DNA from: Sphingobacterium multivorum
GTDB taxonomy: Bacteria > Bacteroidota > Bacteroidia > Sphingobacteriales > Sphingobacteriaceae
Length of the DNA stretch: 64,000 nt
Direction of reading: 5' to 3'
Assembly (NCBI RefSeq): GCF_900457465.1
Contig: NZ_UAUU01000009.1
Span: 620,001 to 684,000 of the forward strand
The notes under the pieces are model-generated. The model was given only the letters and a program-made list of their open reading frames with translations. It was not told where the DNA came from and did no database searches. The position numbers and the translations under genes are program-made. Positions within the stretch are counted from its first letter, which is position 1; each line of letters opens with the position of its first letter. Positions 9,792 through 19,606 of this stretch are shown here, piece after piece.

Positions 9792-10964
9792 TTACATAAC
9801 AAGGACCCTCCCATCCTGAATTTTAAATTTATAATTGGATATTTTTTCCAGCTGCCGGAGTAAATCCGAGAGCTTTTTGGTCCGCTTTATCATCCCCGTA
9901 AATTTATCGGTGGACGATGAATTCACCTTCACTTCTTTGATATCATACCATTCGCCCACTTTTTGCAAGACAGTCTCGATATTATCTTCTGTAAAGCGGA
10001 AGAAGCCATCCCGCCAAGCGAGAACCTCTTTTAGGTCGGCTTCCTGTACGGAAATTTGTTTCGTATGCAGATTGGTTTGTGCTTGCATTCCAGGGCTTAA
10101 AATCTGCTGATTATGCCCCGCACTTACAGCAACCTTACCTTTGATTAAAGTGGTCAGGATTTTAGTTTTGCTGAGATCAGAGGCAATATTGAATTGTGTT
10201 CCCAACACTTTGACCTGGGTTTGTTTCGTCTGAACAATAAATGGTTTTCTACTGTCATGAGTGACATCAAAATAAGCTTCACCATCCAAGAATACCGTTC
10301 TGGTATGTTCATCAAAATGTGTTGGATAGGTCAAGCTCGCGCCCGAGTTTAGTTGAACCTGTGTGCCATCAACCAACTTCACGGTCAATGCGCTACCTTT
10401 TGGACTCAGGAAAGTTCTCATCTCAGATTTGCCCTCGACATTATTTTTAACTTGATATACCACTGTACCATCTGTTGCTTTAATGATGCTCAGACCGTTT
10501 TTATCCAAGGTTTCAGGATGATCTTCTGAAATTGAATATTGGTCACCATTGGAAAGTTTAAGTATAGGCGCACCGTTTTCTGGCAAGGCGATTTCCCTTG
10601 GTGAGACGGCTTGTTGAGAAGTTCCTTCCTTCGCGCTTTGTTGGACCAGAAACAGAATTGAAAAACAAAAGACAACAATTGCGGCAGCAATCCCCCCCCA
10701 TTTGATGTAGCGCAGCTTTGATTTTCTTCCATCTCCTATCTCTTTATGATGTCCGCCTATTCGACTTGAGATCTGATTTAAAACCTGATCCCTGTTAAAT
10801 AGCTCCGAGCGTTCAGGAACTCTTTCGCCCATACGTTCAAAAAGATCGGAGAACTCAGCTTCTTCCAGCTGATCTAATTGATCGAGCATCTCTTTCAATT
10901 CCGAACGAGAGATTGTATTCCTAAAATAATGGGTTAGCAAATAGCGTAGTCTTTCTTCTTGCAT
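9792..10964 (-). CDS. FecR-family anti-sigma factor
   Basis: Inner-membrane anti-sigma factor that relays the state of the outer-membrane transporter to an ECF sigma factor. The 390-residue product starts at the ATG MQEERLRY; an in-frame TTG lies two codons earlier. It has an N-terminal cytoplasmic part (about 1-88), one membrane helix (about 91-111, GGIAAAIVVFCFSILFLV) and a periplasmic FecR domain (about 175-275, LSPKGSALTVKLVDGTQVQL). The C-terminal DUF4974 region (about 315-390, FRFTEDNIETVLQKV) normally contacts the STN domain. The order sigma, fecR, susC fits a trans-envelope signalling set. Confidence 0.9.
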   Translation of the reverse strand: MQEERLRYLLTHYFRNTISRSELKEMLDQLDQLEEAEFSDLFERMGERVPERSELFNRDQVLNQISSRIGGHHKEIGDGRKSKLRYIKWGGIAAAIVVFCFSILFLVQQSAKEGTSQQAVSPREIALPENGAPILKLSNGDQYSISEDHPETLDKNGLSIIKATDGTVVYQVKNNVEGKSEMRTFLSPKGSALTVKLVDGTQVQLNSGASLTYPTHFDEHTRTVFLDGEAYFDVTHDSRKPFIVQTKQTQVKVLGTQFNIASDLSKTKILTTLIKGKVAVSAGHNQQILSPGMQAQTNLHTKQISVQEADLKEVLAWRDGFFRFTEDNIETVLQKVGEWYDIKEVKVNSSSTDKFTGMIKRTKKLSDLLRQLEKISNYKFKIQDGRVLVM

Positions 10965-11168
10965 GGTCAAATTGGTTCGTACTTTCTAAGTATTTATTTC
11001 AGTACACCGCCAAAACAGAAAAGGACTACAGGAAGAGATATTTTTTTTATTTTTTTTTAGATCCTTATGAAATTGTTATAGGTATAAAATTTCCAATGGA
11101 ACTTCAGTCCAACTGTTTAGCATATCGATAAGCAGTTAGGAGGATTCCATCAATCCATGAAATCCTTT

Positions 11169-11747
11169 TCAAAAAAAATAGAAAAATAAGGATAATAGCC
11201 GATTTCGTCCAGAACGGACTTGTTTTAAATGTTTCGATGCTCTCGCAAGATGGTTTTTTACTGTGTTCTTAGAAAGATTGAGTTCCGCTGCGATTTGATT
11301 GTGGGGTATTCCTTCAATTCGGCTTAATGTAAAAACAAGTTTTTGTTGTTCAGGAAGTTGAGCAAGGTAATTTTCTATTTCATCGGCAAGTTCCTTTCGT
11401 TCTATTAAACCATCGGCCCTATCCGAATGATGTTCAATATGGTAATATAGAAGCTCAAAGGCCGAATGAGAACGTTTGATGCTTCTTAGTTTATTGAGAC
11501 ACTCTCTTTTAGTCAATACATAGAGGAACGGCCAGAGATCCACATCCTGTTTTATAGTTTCTCTATTGGTCCACAGTTTCACGAAAACTTCCTGCACAAC
11601 ATCCTCGCTCCAACCTGTATCTTTAAGCAAGTGAAAAGATACATCGAAAATGCGGTCTGCATATCGTTCGTAAAGTTTTGGTAAAACAGCCTGCTTCCCT
11701 ATAGAGAGCGCTTGGATCAAATTGGCTTCATCATTTTCTTTTCTCAT
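11169..11747 (-). CDS. ECF RNA polymerase sigma factor (Bacteroidota sigma-70 family)
   Basis: Directs RNA polymerase to its target promoters, most likely those of this SusCD locus and possibly its own. The 192-residue product starts at the ATG MRKENDEAN; a TTG five codons earlier is less likely. Region 2 is visible at about 20-85 (YADRIFDVSFHLLKD, VVQEVFVKLW) and region 4 at about 125-180 (LPEQQKLVFTLSRIEGIP, IAAELNLSKNTVKNHLARA). It is the first gene of the unit sigma, fecR, susC, susD, lipoprotein. About 200 non-coding bases separate it from fecR. Confidence 0.9.
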   Translation of the reverse strand: MRKENDEANLIQALSIGKQAVLPKLYERYADRIFDVSFHLLKDTGWSEDVVQEVFVKLWTNRETIKQDVDLWPFLYVLTKRECLNKLRSIKRSHSAFELLYYHIEHHSDRADGLIERKELADEIENYLAQLPEQQKLVFTLSRIEGIPHNQIAAELNLSKNTVKNHLARASKHLKQVRSGRNRLLSLFFYFF

Positions 11748-11863
11748 AACTAAAGCTCCCAATCTTCAGTTTATTGGTCATTGTGCTTTTCAGGTAACAA
11801 TTAGATTACAAGGCCAAGTTAACAATTATTTCTACATATTAATCAAGCATATTAAATTTTTCC

Positions 11864-11893
11864 AAAGCGATCTTATCGTTAATAGATCGCTTT
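11864..11893 (-). terminator. Hairpin at the 3' end of the GH2 gene
   Basis: AAAGCGATC (11864-11872) pairs perfectly with GATCGCTTT (11885-11893), spanning the GH2 stop codon. The minus strand continues GGAAAAATTT rather than a pure T-run, so it would be a weak terminator. It may separate the AraC-linked operon from the sigma-susCD unit. Confidence 0.45.
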
Positions 11894-14662
11894 AGGTTCG
11901 GATTTTTCCTGTGCTTCTTTGTAGCGTAATACCTGCGATAGTATAGCTGGATTTTCGATCACTTTAGGCCTAAACTTTGTACTGTTCATATACGTTAAGA
12001 TAGAGCCCAACAGCTGTCTTGCAACGGGTCTGTTGGCTAGATCTGCCTCCAGATCAAACGAAGCAATCATCAGTTTGCCCGCTCCGACTGTCCCTTCAAA
12101 AAGAGATGCTAATCTCCTATTATTAGCAAAGTTGTCAATGAGCTCTACAATTGCATTTCCGCCTTTGATCTCATCCGTAATTAGCGTAGTCGATTTAATT
12201 TGGAGATCCCACCATTGCCAGTCTGTGTGATTATCTGTTGGGAAATCGGCAAATACAGGGTGTTTAGGGTCACAAAGCAATCCCATGGTACCGGCCTGTT
12301 TTGGAAAATGTACGGGGCTCCAAAAAACAGGAACGAACTTCCCTTCAATACCGTTTATTTTCTTCCAATCGGGATTTAAAAGCACCTTTTTCCCATCTTT
12401 CAGCAAGCGCATCGCTTCCGCCAGATCGCGCGTATAACTCACGTCCCCAAAATCAACAGCGAGCTGTTGAGGGTATACCCAAATATTCCAATGATTTTCA
12501 TAGGATGTACCTTCCAGTTTAAGTTGAATTGTCAATTTCTTCGCCTGTCCAATTGCTTGTAATGGCACTTCTAAATGCCCCACATGCCCTTGATGTCCCT
12601 TTCCAATGGTCGACTGGAAATGTCCTTGTTCGATTATTTTCCCCCCATCCTTCAGGAACCAGCTAATCCCCTGATTCTTCAAAACCTCTTGGCCGTAATT
12701 ACTCACATCGATAGAAGCTTCGAACGTTTCATTGTTGGTATATACAGCTTTCGCAAACTGGAGCAAAGGCACTACTGGAGCGCTAAATTGTCGAAATTCT
12801 GCCGCAGGAAGTATATCTTTACTGTCCCAAAAAGCATCTAATAAGCCTACCAGCGCCGTTCCCTGACCAGGGAAATCGTGAAGATCAAGGAGCTGATACC
12901 CGCTGATACCAGGTGTCTTCAACGCTCTTTCCATCTCCTCCTTATATAGAATAGCAGCCAATTTTCCTGAAGACATCGTATATGCTTTGGCCTTATGTAA
13001 TAATCCCTTTTGTTTCAGATCTTCTGCTACAGAAATGAAGTTTAGCGGTTTTAAAACACCTTTATATTTTTTGATTTCGGCGAGATTTGGATAGACAGCA
13101 TATTGTCCAATTTCATGCGTCACGACCGGAATCGAAATTCCTTCCAAAGAATTGCTGTAATTTTTATTGAATGTGGGTGCTTCGCTATTAAATACACCTT
13201 GTCCCCGTACCCAGCCCTTAGCTGTCCACTGGGTAATCAGATAATCATCATAAGGTTCTTCCTTCACACCATGCCCTTGCTGGAATGTAAAAGAAGTTGC
13301 CGTATAAAGATGCCGTCTGTCTTTCTGCTTTAGGTGTTTTACCAAAGTATTCAGCGCATTGAAATCACCACTCAACTCATTACCCATACTCCAAAAACAA
13401 AAGGACGGATGATTTCCGTAAGTCTGCATTATTCGATCGGCCTCTTCATAGAGAAAACTCATCACTCCTTCATCTTTACCAATATTATTCTCCCAGATTG
13501 GCAACTCAATTTGAAGATAGAATCCCAATTCGTCGGCAACAGCAAAGGCCGCCTCCGGAGGACACCATGAATGAAACCGGAGATGATTTAGTCCCCATTC
13601 GCGCGCTGTCAGAAAGACTTTCCGCCAACCGGCCTTATCCATTGGCGGATGTCCCGTTAACGGGAAAATACTGCATTCCAATGTTCCTCTCAAAAATAAA
13701 GGCTCACCATTGACTTTTAGGATTGTCCCATCAGTAGAAAGCTCACGCATACCTATTGAGGTACACAACGTTGATACGGCATCTGCAGCTTCCAATTCCA
13801 GACCGATGTCATACAAATGCGGCGAAAATTCGCTCCAAAGTTTCAGTCTATCCCCAAGAAGGTAGCTTAGGTTGATCGTTGAATCCCCTGGCGAGAGCTG
13901 AATAGTTTTTTCAACCGGTGGTAGGGAACCCCTATTGTCTTTTACCGCTATTTTCAGTTTACCGACAATGCCTTTTGCTAGTTTATTACGGAGATTGATC
14001 TGCAGATTGATTTCCTTCTTCGCTAGTTTAGGGCTAGCGTACACCGACTTCAGACGCACCGCATCATAGGCCTGAATAGCAATCTTTCCAAGAATACCAT
14101 TCCAGATAATTTGGGTGTGATCGGTATAAGCATGCGCCATATCATCAACGCTGATTGGAAGCTTCTTTCTGTTATCTACGCGGATTGTCAACCGATGTTT
14201 CTTCCCAGTTTTCAGAAGTGAGCTTAGGTCAAACTCATGCGGACTGACAAGGCTACGTTGCTTTTGTACCACTGCTACCCCGTCGATCCAAACCATGGAC
14301 TCCCAAAGAACACGCTCGAGGGTTAAGATCATCTCCTTACCAGCCCAACCTGCCGGAATTGAAAGTTCCCGCGTATACCATGCTGCCCCAACATAACGAT
14401 GTGCTCGCGTTAAATGCGAAAGCTGAGGTTTGGCAAGAGCAGGTGTCAACGTATTTAAGGTTCCTAAACCCGCATCATCTGTTGTTCCTGGTAATTTGAT
14501 CGATGTTTCGAACGATTTACCAGCCCAGCCCTGCTCGATACCGACATCTTCGGGATCAAGCCGAACTTTCCACTCACCTGCAAGGTCAAGCCGATTTAGT
14601 CCATCTGCCGAGACCATGTAACTTTGAAATAGAATGACGAATACTATGATATAGCGATACAT
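11879..14662 (-). CDS. Glycoside hydrolase family 2-type enzyme
   Basis: Probably an exo-acting glycosidase (beta-galactosidase/beta-glucuronidase-like) in the periplasm. The 927-residue product has a signal peptide (residues 1-19) and a GH2 sugar-binding jelly-roll (about 25-200, GEWKVRLDPEDVG, GAAWYTREL). An Ig-like domain (about 200-310) and a TIM barrel (about 318-620) follow. N428-E429 in SMGNELSGD is the expected acid/base motif, and E517 in THEIGQY is a candidate nucleophile. A C-terminal region of about 300 residues has no obvious match. It starts six bases after the DUF5107-TPR gene. Substrate is not evident. Confidence 0.82.
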   Translation of the reverse strand: MYRYIIVFVILFQSYMVSADGLNRLDLAGEWKVRLDPEDVGIEQGWAGKSFETSIKLPGTTDDAGLGTLNTLTPALAKPQLSHLTRAHRYVGAAWYTRELSIPAGWAGKEMILTLERVLWESMVWIDGVAVVQKQRSLVSPHEFDLSSLLKTGKKHRLTIRVDNRKKLPISVDDMAHAYTDHTQIIWNGILGKIAIQAYDAVRLKSVYASPKLAKKEINLQINLRNKLAKGIVGKLKIAVKDNRGSLPPVEKTIQLSPGDSTINLSYLLGDRLKLWSEFSPHLYDIGLELEAADAVSTLCTSIGMRELSTDGTILKVNGEPLFLRGTLECSIFPLTGHPPMDKAGWRKVFLTAREWGLNHLRFHSWCPPEAAFAVADELGFYLQIELPIWENNIGKDEGVMSFLYEEADRIMQTYGNHPSFCFWSMGNELSGDFNALNTLVKHLKQKDRRHLYTATSFTFQQGHGVKEEPYDDYLITQWTAKGWVRGQGVFNSEAPTFNKNYSNSLEGISIPVVTHEIGQYAVYPNLAEIKKYKGVLKPLNFISVAEDLKQKGLLHKAKAYTMSSGKLAAILYKEEMERALKTPGISGYQLLDLHDFPGQGTALVGLLDAFWDSKDILPAAEFRQFSAPVVPLLQFAKAVYTNNETFEASIDVSNYGQEVLKNQGISWFLKDGGKIIEQGHFQSTIGKGHQGHVGHLEVPLQAIGQAKKLTIQLKLEGTSYENHWNIWVYPQQLAVDFGDVSYTRDLAEAMRLLKDGKKVLLNPDWKKINGIEGKFVPVFWSPVHFPKQAGTMGLLCDPKHPVFADFPTDNHTDWQWWDLQIKSTTLITDEIKGGNAIVELIDNFANNRRLASLFEGTVGAGKLMIASFDLEADLANRPVARQLLGSILTYMNSTKFRPKVIENPAILSQVLRYKEAQEKSEPKAIY

Positions 14663-14668
14663 ACGAAA

Positions 14669-17600
14669 TTAATTCTTTAAAGAAGTTTCACCTAAGAAAG
14701 AATGCATGATAGCCTGGCTCCCCTGGTGATTGGGATCCAACTGCCGAACTTGTGCAAAATAATCCATTGCCAGAGCACGATCCCCATTCCCCAAATACCC
14801 CAATCCCATGACATACAGACAATGTATTTTATTCTTATCATCCAGATTTTCCTCCCAAATATCCATATCAGGTAAGGAAACTGCAAAATAATCTATTTTA
14901 AAGGGCTTGTCAATAAATAACTTTCCATGATCTATTAAACATTGAAAACGTTGCTCAGCTCGCCCTGGATCACCAAGCTCATGCCAGGCTAAACCTTGAT
15001 AGAATATCTTATCTGGTTGTGGATCATTATAGAAAAGGGCTTGCTGGGGTTCATCAGCACCTTCTGTTGCTTTATAGAAATAAACCTTAGCTTCTTCTTC
15101 CCGACCCAATAAACGATAGACAAGCCCTTTATAATAGTGAATGTCGTTTTGCTCCATGGTAATCAGCTTACCTTCACCAAGATTATGTGGATAATAATCA
15201 ATTGCCTCTAGCAAGGAAAGCGCCTGCTGCGGTTCATTTTGCAATATCGATTTTTTGGCCAATTCCAGCTGACATATCGTGTATTGACGAGAGACCTTAC
15301 CTTCTCCTCCTTCCCAGGGCTTAAACTGCCGGGAAGCAAGCAACGTTTTCGCGCGCTCGTATTCGCCCAACAGATTAAACAGGGTGATCCGCTCCAAGAA
15401 TAGATCATCTCTAAGCGTCACCAAATTTGGATATCGATCGAGTAACGCCAACCTCTCTTTGTAAGGACGGCCCTCCTTTTTGTAAAGCTGATGAAGCTCC
15501 ATGAGTAAACGTGCATCAGTTTCATCCAATGAAAATGCCTGCTCCAATAAAGTCACGGCTTCCTTCTTCTTACCTATCCGATTATAATAAGCTAAAGCCA
15601 AATTGCGAAAAACGGTAGGAAACTCTCCATCCAATTGGATCGCATGCTCCCAACAGTCTGCCGCATCCTGATGCTGTCTTTTTCCATACCAAAGATTGCC
15701 CAAATAATACGAGGCTTTTGCGTCAGCACTATTTAAACCGATGGCATGTCGGAGAATTGCAATCTCTTCCAAACGATTTGGAAAACAATAGGTAGGATCC
15801 ATAGTCATGGCCTGATCACAGTAACTCTTTGCCCTGTCGCGCAAGCCTAACTGGGTCGCAAAATAACCTAGTGTATAATATACCATAGGGTATACTAAGC
15901 TTACGTCTTCAATGGTTTTTTCCAGCAGTAACGATGCTTCTTCATACAGACCGGCATGCGCAAAATCCAATGCGTACTCCATCACACTATGAATATTTAC
16001 ACGCGCTAAATCGAGAATAGGAGAAAAAATGGATTCTTCTTTATTTAACAGGTACCATTCGAATCGACAGCCCATATTAAAGGGATCCAATTCCATTGAT
16101 TCCTGAATAAATGCTAAAGCGGCATCTTTTACCCCAAGTTTTCTTAAAATAGAGGCCTTCAGCTGTCGTCCTTTGTGGTGATACCAGTTTCGGCTCAATG
16201 AGTGATCTATTTTTTCCAAAGCAGCTTTCCAATCGCCTCTCTTTGCATCAATTTGTGCCAAACCAAAATAGCCAGAGTCCTTCCAGGCTGCATTCCATGT
16301 TGCTTTGTAGAAAGCTGAATAAGCTCCATTCAAATCCCCAGATAGTTGCAGAGCTACACCTAGGTTGTAATAAGGTTCTCCATCATAAGGATTGGGATTA
16401 CGCTCCGTAGCGCGTGCGATAGCGGTCTCAAAATAAGGAATAGACTCCTTTATCTTACCGCTTCGCAACAAGAAAACACCCATTGCATTATTACATCGGA
16501 TATCGTTCGGTTCACGTCGCAGCGCTTCCTTATAATAATCCAATGGATTATAAGTTGCATGTCGGTACTGTTCCAAATGCTGTCCCGTCAAAAACAATTC
16601 TTCGATAGAACGAATATCTTCGGGTAGCAATGCTGCCTGTGCTGGTTTGGGTATGTCTTTAGCATCCTTTGCCTCCTCTTGCTGGTAGAACAATATTTCA
16701 TGGTTATTTTTATCGTACACAGTCAATAGGAGTTCGGTTGGATCACTGTCCAATCCAGCAACACTTTGGGTATAAATATTCCGAGGAGAACAGTCCGTTT
16801 GTTCGTCCAAATAGATTTTACCTGCCGTATTGCGTAACAAAATACGTATACCTTCATACGTCCCCGTTGTATATAAGACAATGCGAGCGGTCTGCTCCCT
16901 AACCTCCATATTGAGCACCACACCTTTTGTTGCATTTTTCACCTGTCCGACTTCTGCGTAAGGCATAAAATACTGAGACCAGGATTTCACTTCATAAGGT
17001 TGTAACCAAGCAAAATCAGGCTGATTATCGGTATATACACCGGCCATCAATTCAATGTACGGTCCATTTTCATCGGTCAAATTTCTATCCCAGGCGACAC
17101 CAAAATCACCATTTCCCCAGGTCCACTGTTTTTTCCCGGGTGAAATGTGATGATCGGCCACATGCAACATCCCCGCATTGGTCTCACCGGCCTCATAGCC
17201 GCCAACGAAATTGTATTTCGATTGAATGGCCATATAGGATGTCGGAACAGGAATATTCTTGTATTGTGCTATATCAACACCAGCTGAGTAGTCGTACTTG
17301 TAGTAGGTCCCCGTAGCAATCGGAAAAGAGGAAACCTCTCGCTTTCCATGATCAAAAACGGCATTGACATCGGGAGGGAAGACGGAAAAATAGTCATCAT
17401 TCACAACAACAGCCGGATTGGCCCACCACAGAAAGGTTTGTGGCAATGCTGTCCGATTATATACCTGAACCTTAATTTCTAGATATGCTTTATCGGGATG
17501 CAAAGTAAATCCCTGCATGGCCTTCATCCGAAACATACGTTCGATTTCGTTGCACCAAACCGTAATGCTTCCGTCGCTATTGTGTTCGATTAAATGCTCT

Positions 17601-18037
17601 GTTGGCATAAAAGTAGTCGGTCGATGATGCTGTGGCCAATTAAATTCAATCCCTCCCGAAATCCAAGGGCCAGTAAGCCCTACCAGAGCCGGCTTGATCA
17701 CTTCGTTATAGTATACAAAATGCCGTTCTCTGACTTTATCATAAGCCATATGAACCCGCCCACCTAAGGCTGGAAGAATCATCACCTTGATATATTCATT
17801 TTCAAGAAATAGCGCCTGATAGATCTTGTTTCGCTTCTGATCGCTAATTTTCTCTATGATTGGATAGGGATATACTACCCCTGAGCTACCTTGATATACG
17901 CGTTTTTCTGCAAATATGGGATTCTTCTCCATCGTTCCAATCTCGTATGTTGGAATAGCAACTTGCTCCTCCCATGCTTTTACGATCCCTTTTTGATCCA
18001 CTGTTGATTTTATGAGGTAACGAATCAATTCTGTCAT
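14669..18037 (-). CDS. DUF5107 domain protein with C-terminal TPR repeats
   Basis: The 1122-residue product has an N-terminal DUF5107 region (about 35-345), recognisable from LPALGGRVHMAYDK, GPWISGGIEFNWPQHH and the WANPAVVVNDDY stretch. This part resembles aldose-mutarotase-like beta-sandwiches that bind sugars (inference). From about residue 490 onward there are many TPR-like helix pairs, for example DPFNMGCRFEWYLL and DGEFPTVFRNLALAYYNR. No signal peptide is seen, so it is probably cytosolic. It sits between a sugar permease and a GH2 enzyme with short gaps. Biochemical activity is not established from sequence. Confidence 0.85.
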   Translation of the reverse strand: MTELIRYLIKSTVDQKGIVKAWEEQVAIPTYEIGTMEKNPIFAEKRVYQGSSGVVYPYPIIEKISDQKRNKIYQALFLENEYIKVMILPALGGRVHMAYDKVRERHFVYYNEVIKPALVGLTGPWISGGIEFNWPQHHRPTTFMPTEHLIEHNSDGSITVWCNEIERMFRMKAMQGFTLHPDKAYLEIKVQVYNRTALPQTFLWWANPAVVVNDDYFSVFPPDVNAVFDHGKREVSSFPIATGTYYKYDYSAGVDIAQYKNIPVPTSYMAIQSKYNFVGGYEAGETNAGMLHVADHHISPGKKQWTWGNGDFGVAWDRNLTDENGPYIELMAGVYTDNQPDFAWLQPYEVKSWSQYFMPYAEVGQVKNATKGVVLNMEVREQTARIVLYTTGTYEGIRILLRNTAGKIYLDEQTDCSPRNIYTQSVAGLDSDPTELLLTVYDKNNHEILFYQQEEAKDAKDIPKPAQAALLPEDIRSIEELFLTGQHLEQYRHATYNPLDYYKEALRREPNDIRCNNAMGVFLLRSGKIKESIPYFETAIARATERNPNPYDGEPYYNLGVALQLSGDLNGAYSAFYKATWNAAWKDSGYFGLAQIDAKRGDWKAALEKIDHSLSRNWYHHKGRQLKASILRKLGVKDAALAFIQESMELDPFNMGCRFEWYLLNKEESIFSPILDLARVNIHSVMEYALDFAHAGLYEEASLLLEKTIEDVSLVYPMVYYTLGYFATQLGLRDRAKSYCDQAMTMDPTYCFPNRLEEIAILRHAIGLNSADAKASYYLGNLWYGKRQHQDAADCWEHAIQLDGEFPTVFRNLALAYYNRIGKKKEAVTLLEQAFSLDETDARLLMELHQLYKKEGRPYKERLALLDRYPNLVTLRDDLFLERITLFNLLGEYERAKTLLASRQFKPWEGGEGKVSRQYTICQLELAKKSILQNEPQQALSLLEAIDYYPHNLGEGKLITMEQNDIHYYKGLVYRLLGREEEAKVYFYKATEGADEPQQALFYNDPQPDKIFYQGLAWHELGDPGRAEQRFQCLIDHGKLFIDKPFKIDYFAVSLPDMDIWEENLDDKNKIHCLYVMGLGYLGNGDRALAMDYFAQVRQLDPNHQGSQAIMHSFLGETSLKN

Positions 18038-18100
18038 TTTCTTAATACGCTAATAGGTTTATATAGGTCGAGTTGATTCAGTTGATTATCCGGGTGCCAA

Positions 18101-19477
18101 TTATCCTTCCAGTTCCTGTTCAATTTCTTCTAAGCTTTTTCCTTTGGTCTCTTTCAATCGGCTCCATAGAAACAGACAACCGATAAAACAGACTCCACCA
18201 TACAGCCAGAATGTACCAGCTGCTCCCAGGTTTTGATTCAGTAAAGGAAACGTATAGGTGAGCACAAAACATGCAATCCATAATAACGATGTTGCAATCG
18301 CCATGGCCTGCGCCCTTACAGCGGTAGGGAATATTTCGGCGATAATTACCCAAGTTACAGGAGCCAAGGTCATCGCATATACCGCAATTCCGGCCAGTAC
18401 AAGGAGAAGCACAAAAATGCCCCTGCAATTGAAATAATAACATGCTCCTAAGGCAATATAAATCACAAAAAGGCCTGCTGATCCGAAAAGCATCAATGCG
18501 CGACGACCAATTCGATCAACCAGATACATGCCAATGAATGTAAAAATGACATTGATCACGCCAGTGATAATAATATTGAAAAGCATCCCCGAAACCGTAT
18601 ATCCAGCAGCTGTAAAGATTTCCTGGGCATAATTAAAAATAACATTAATCCCACACCATTGCTGAAAAACCGCAATAAAGCTTCCTAGCAACAACAACCG
18701 TAGCAGCTTCCCCTGAAATAAATTTCTCTTTCGGGATTTAGCCTGACTTAGTTCAGCCGCCTCGGCAATAGAACGTATATTTTCTGCTGCATACTCCTCT
18801 CCACCCATGCGTAAAAACACACGTTTTGCCTGTTCGTGCTTCCCTTTTGTATATAACCAGCGCGGACTTTCAGGAATCAGGAAAAGTAGCAATAAAAAAA
18901 TAACCGCCGGGATCGCTCCTGCCCAAAACATCCATCTCCACCCCTCTTGCGCATTCCAGGTTTCTAGCATAGATTCTCCGCCTAAAACCGGCTTTGCAAT
19001 GAGCCAATTGACCACTTGTGCTGCAAGGATGCCCAGTACAATGGTCAACTGATTGATCGATACAAATTTCCCTCGACTTTCTGCGGGGGCGATCTCAGCA
19101 ATATACATCGGTGCCAAATTGGAGGCTACACCAATACCTATCCCGCCCAAAATCCGATAGATAATAAAAGTGTCCAGTTCGGACGCCATACCGGTTCCCA
19201 CTGCAGACATTATAAATAAAATTGCAGCAGTATAAATCAGCGGTTTTCTGCCATAGCGATCGGCCAATCCCCCCGAGAGTAGTACACCAACGAAGCTTCC
19301 CACAATCGCCGAAGACATGGCCCAGCCCTGCAATGCAGGATCGGACTCCAAATGAAAATAAGCCTCGTAAAATGGCTTTGCACCACCAATAACTACCCAA
19401 TCATACCCAAATAGAAATCCACCGATAGCAGCCACAAAAGTGATCAATAGCAGATAGGTCGTCGCAGTCTTTTGCAT
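18101..19477 (-). CDS. Sugar porter of the major facilitator superfamily
   Basis: Inner-membrane proton-sugar symporter of the XylE/GalP type. The 458-residue protein has twelve predicted helices and the sugar-porter signatures: FLFGYDWVVIGG in helix 1, GLADRYGRKP after helix 2, ESPRWLYTKGK before the central loop, VDRIGRRAL after helix 8, PTAVRAQAMA near helix 10, and a C-terminal LKETKGKSLEEIEQEL. First gene of the unit with DUF5107-TPR and GH2, divergent from the AraC regulator. The sugar carried is not predictable from these motifs. Confidence 0.93.
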   Translation of the reverse strand: MQKTATTYLLLITFVAAIGGFLFGYDWVVIGGAKPFYEAYFHLESDPALQGWAMSSAIVGSFVGVLLSGGLADRYGRKPLIYTAAILFIMSAVGTGMASELDTFIIYRILGGIGIGVASNLAPMYIAEIAPAESRGKFVSINQLTIVLGILAAQVVNWLIAKPVLGGESMLETWNAQEGWRWMFWAGAIPAVIFLLLLFLIPESPRWLYTKGKHEQAKRVFLRMGGEEYAAENIRSIAEAAELSQAKSRKRNLFQGKLLRLLLLGSFIAVFQQWCGINVIFNYAQEIFTAAGYTVSGMLFNIIITGVINVIFTFIGMYLVDRIGRRALMLFGSAGLFVIYIALGACYYFNCRGIFVLLLVLAGIAVYAMTLAPVTWVIIAEIFPTAVRAQAMAIATSLLWIACFVLTYTFPLLNQNLGAAGTFWLYGGVCFIGCLFLWSRLKETKGKSLEEIEQELEG

Positions 19478-19534
19478 AAGAGTTTACATATTTAGATTTA
19501 CTTAGGTAAAATTAATGGAATACTTGGGGAGAAT

Positions 19535-19562
19535 CATGTAAGTGAACACGATAAACATGTAA
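19535..19562. promoter_or_regulatory. Candidate AraC-family operator (direct repeat, 21-bp period)
   Basis: CATGTAA occurs at 19535-19541 and again at 19556-19562, exactly 21 bp apart. Direct half-sites on the same face two helical turns apart are typical of AraC-type dimers. The site lies in the 129-bp gap between the transporter and the araC-like gene, so it could control both. A related ATGTAA on the minus strand lies near 19484-19490. Confidence 0.45.
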
Positions 19563-19606
19563 AATATTACTATTTTTATACGAATAACCAAAAATAAGCC
19601 CGATTT

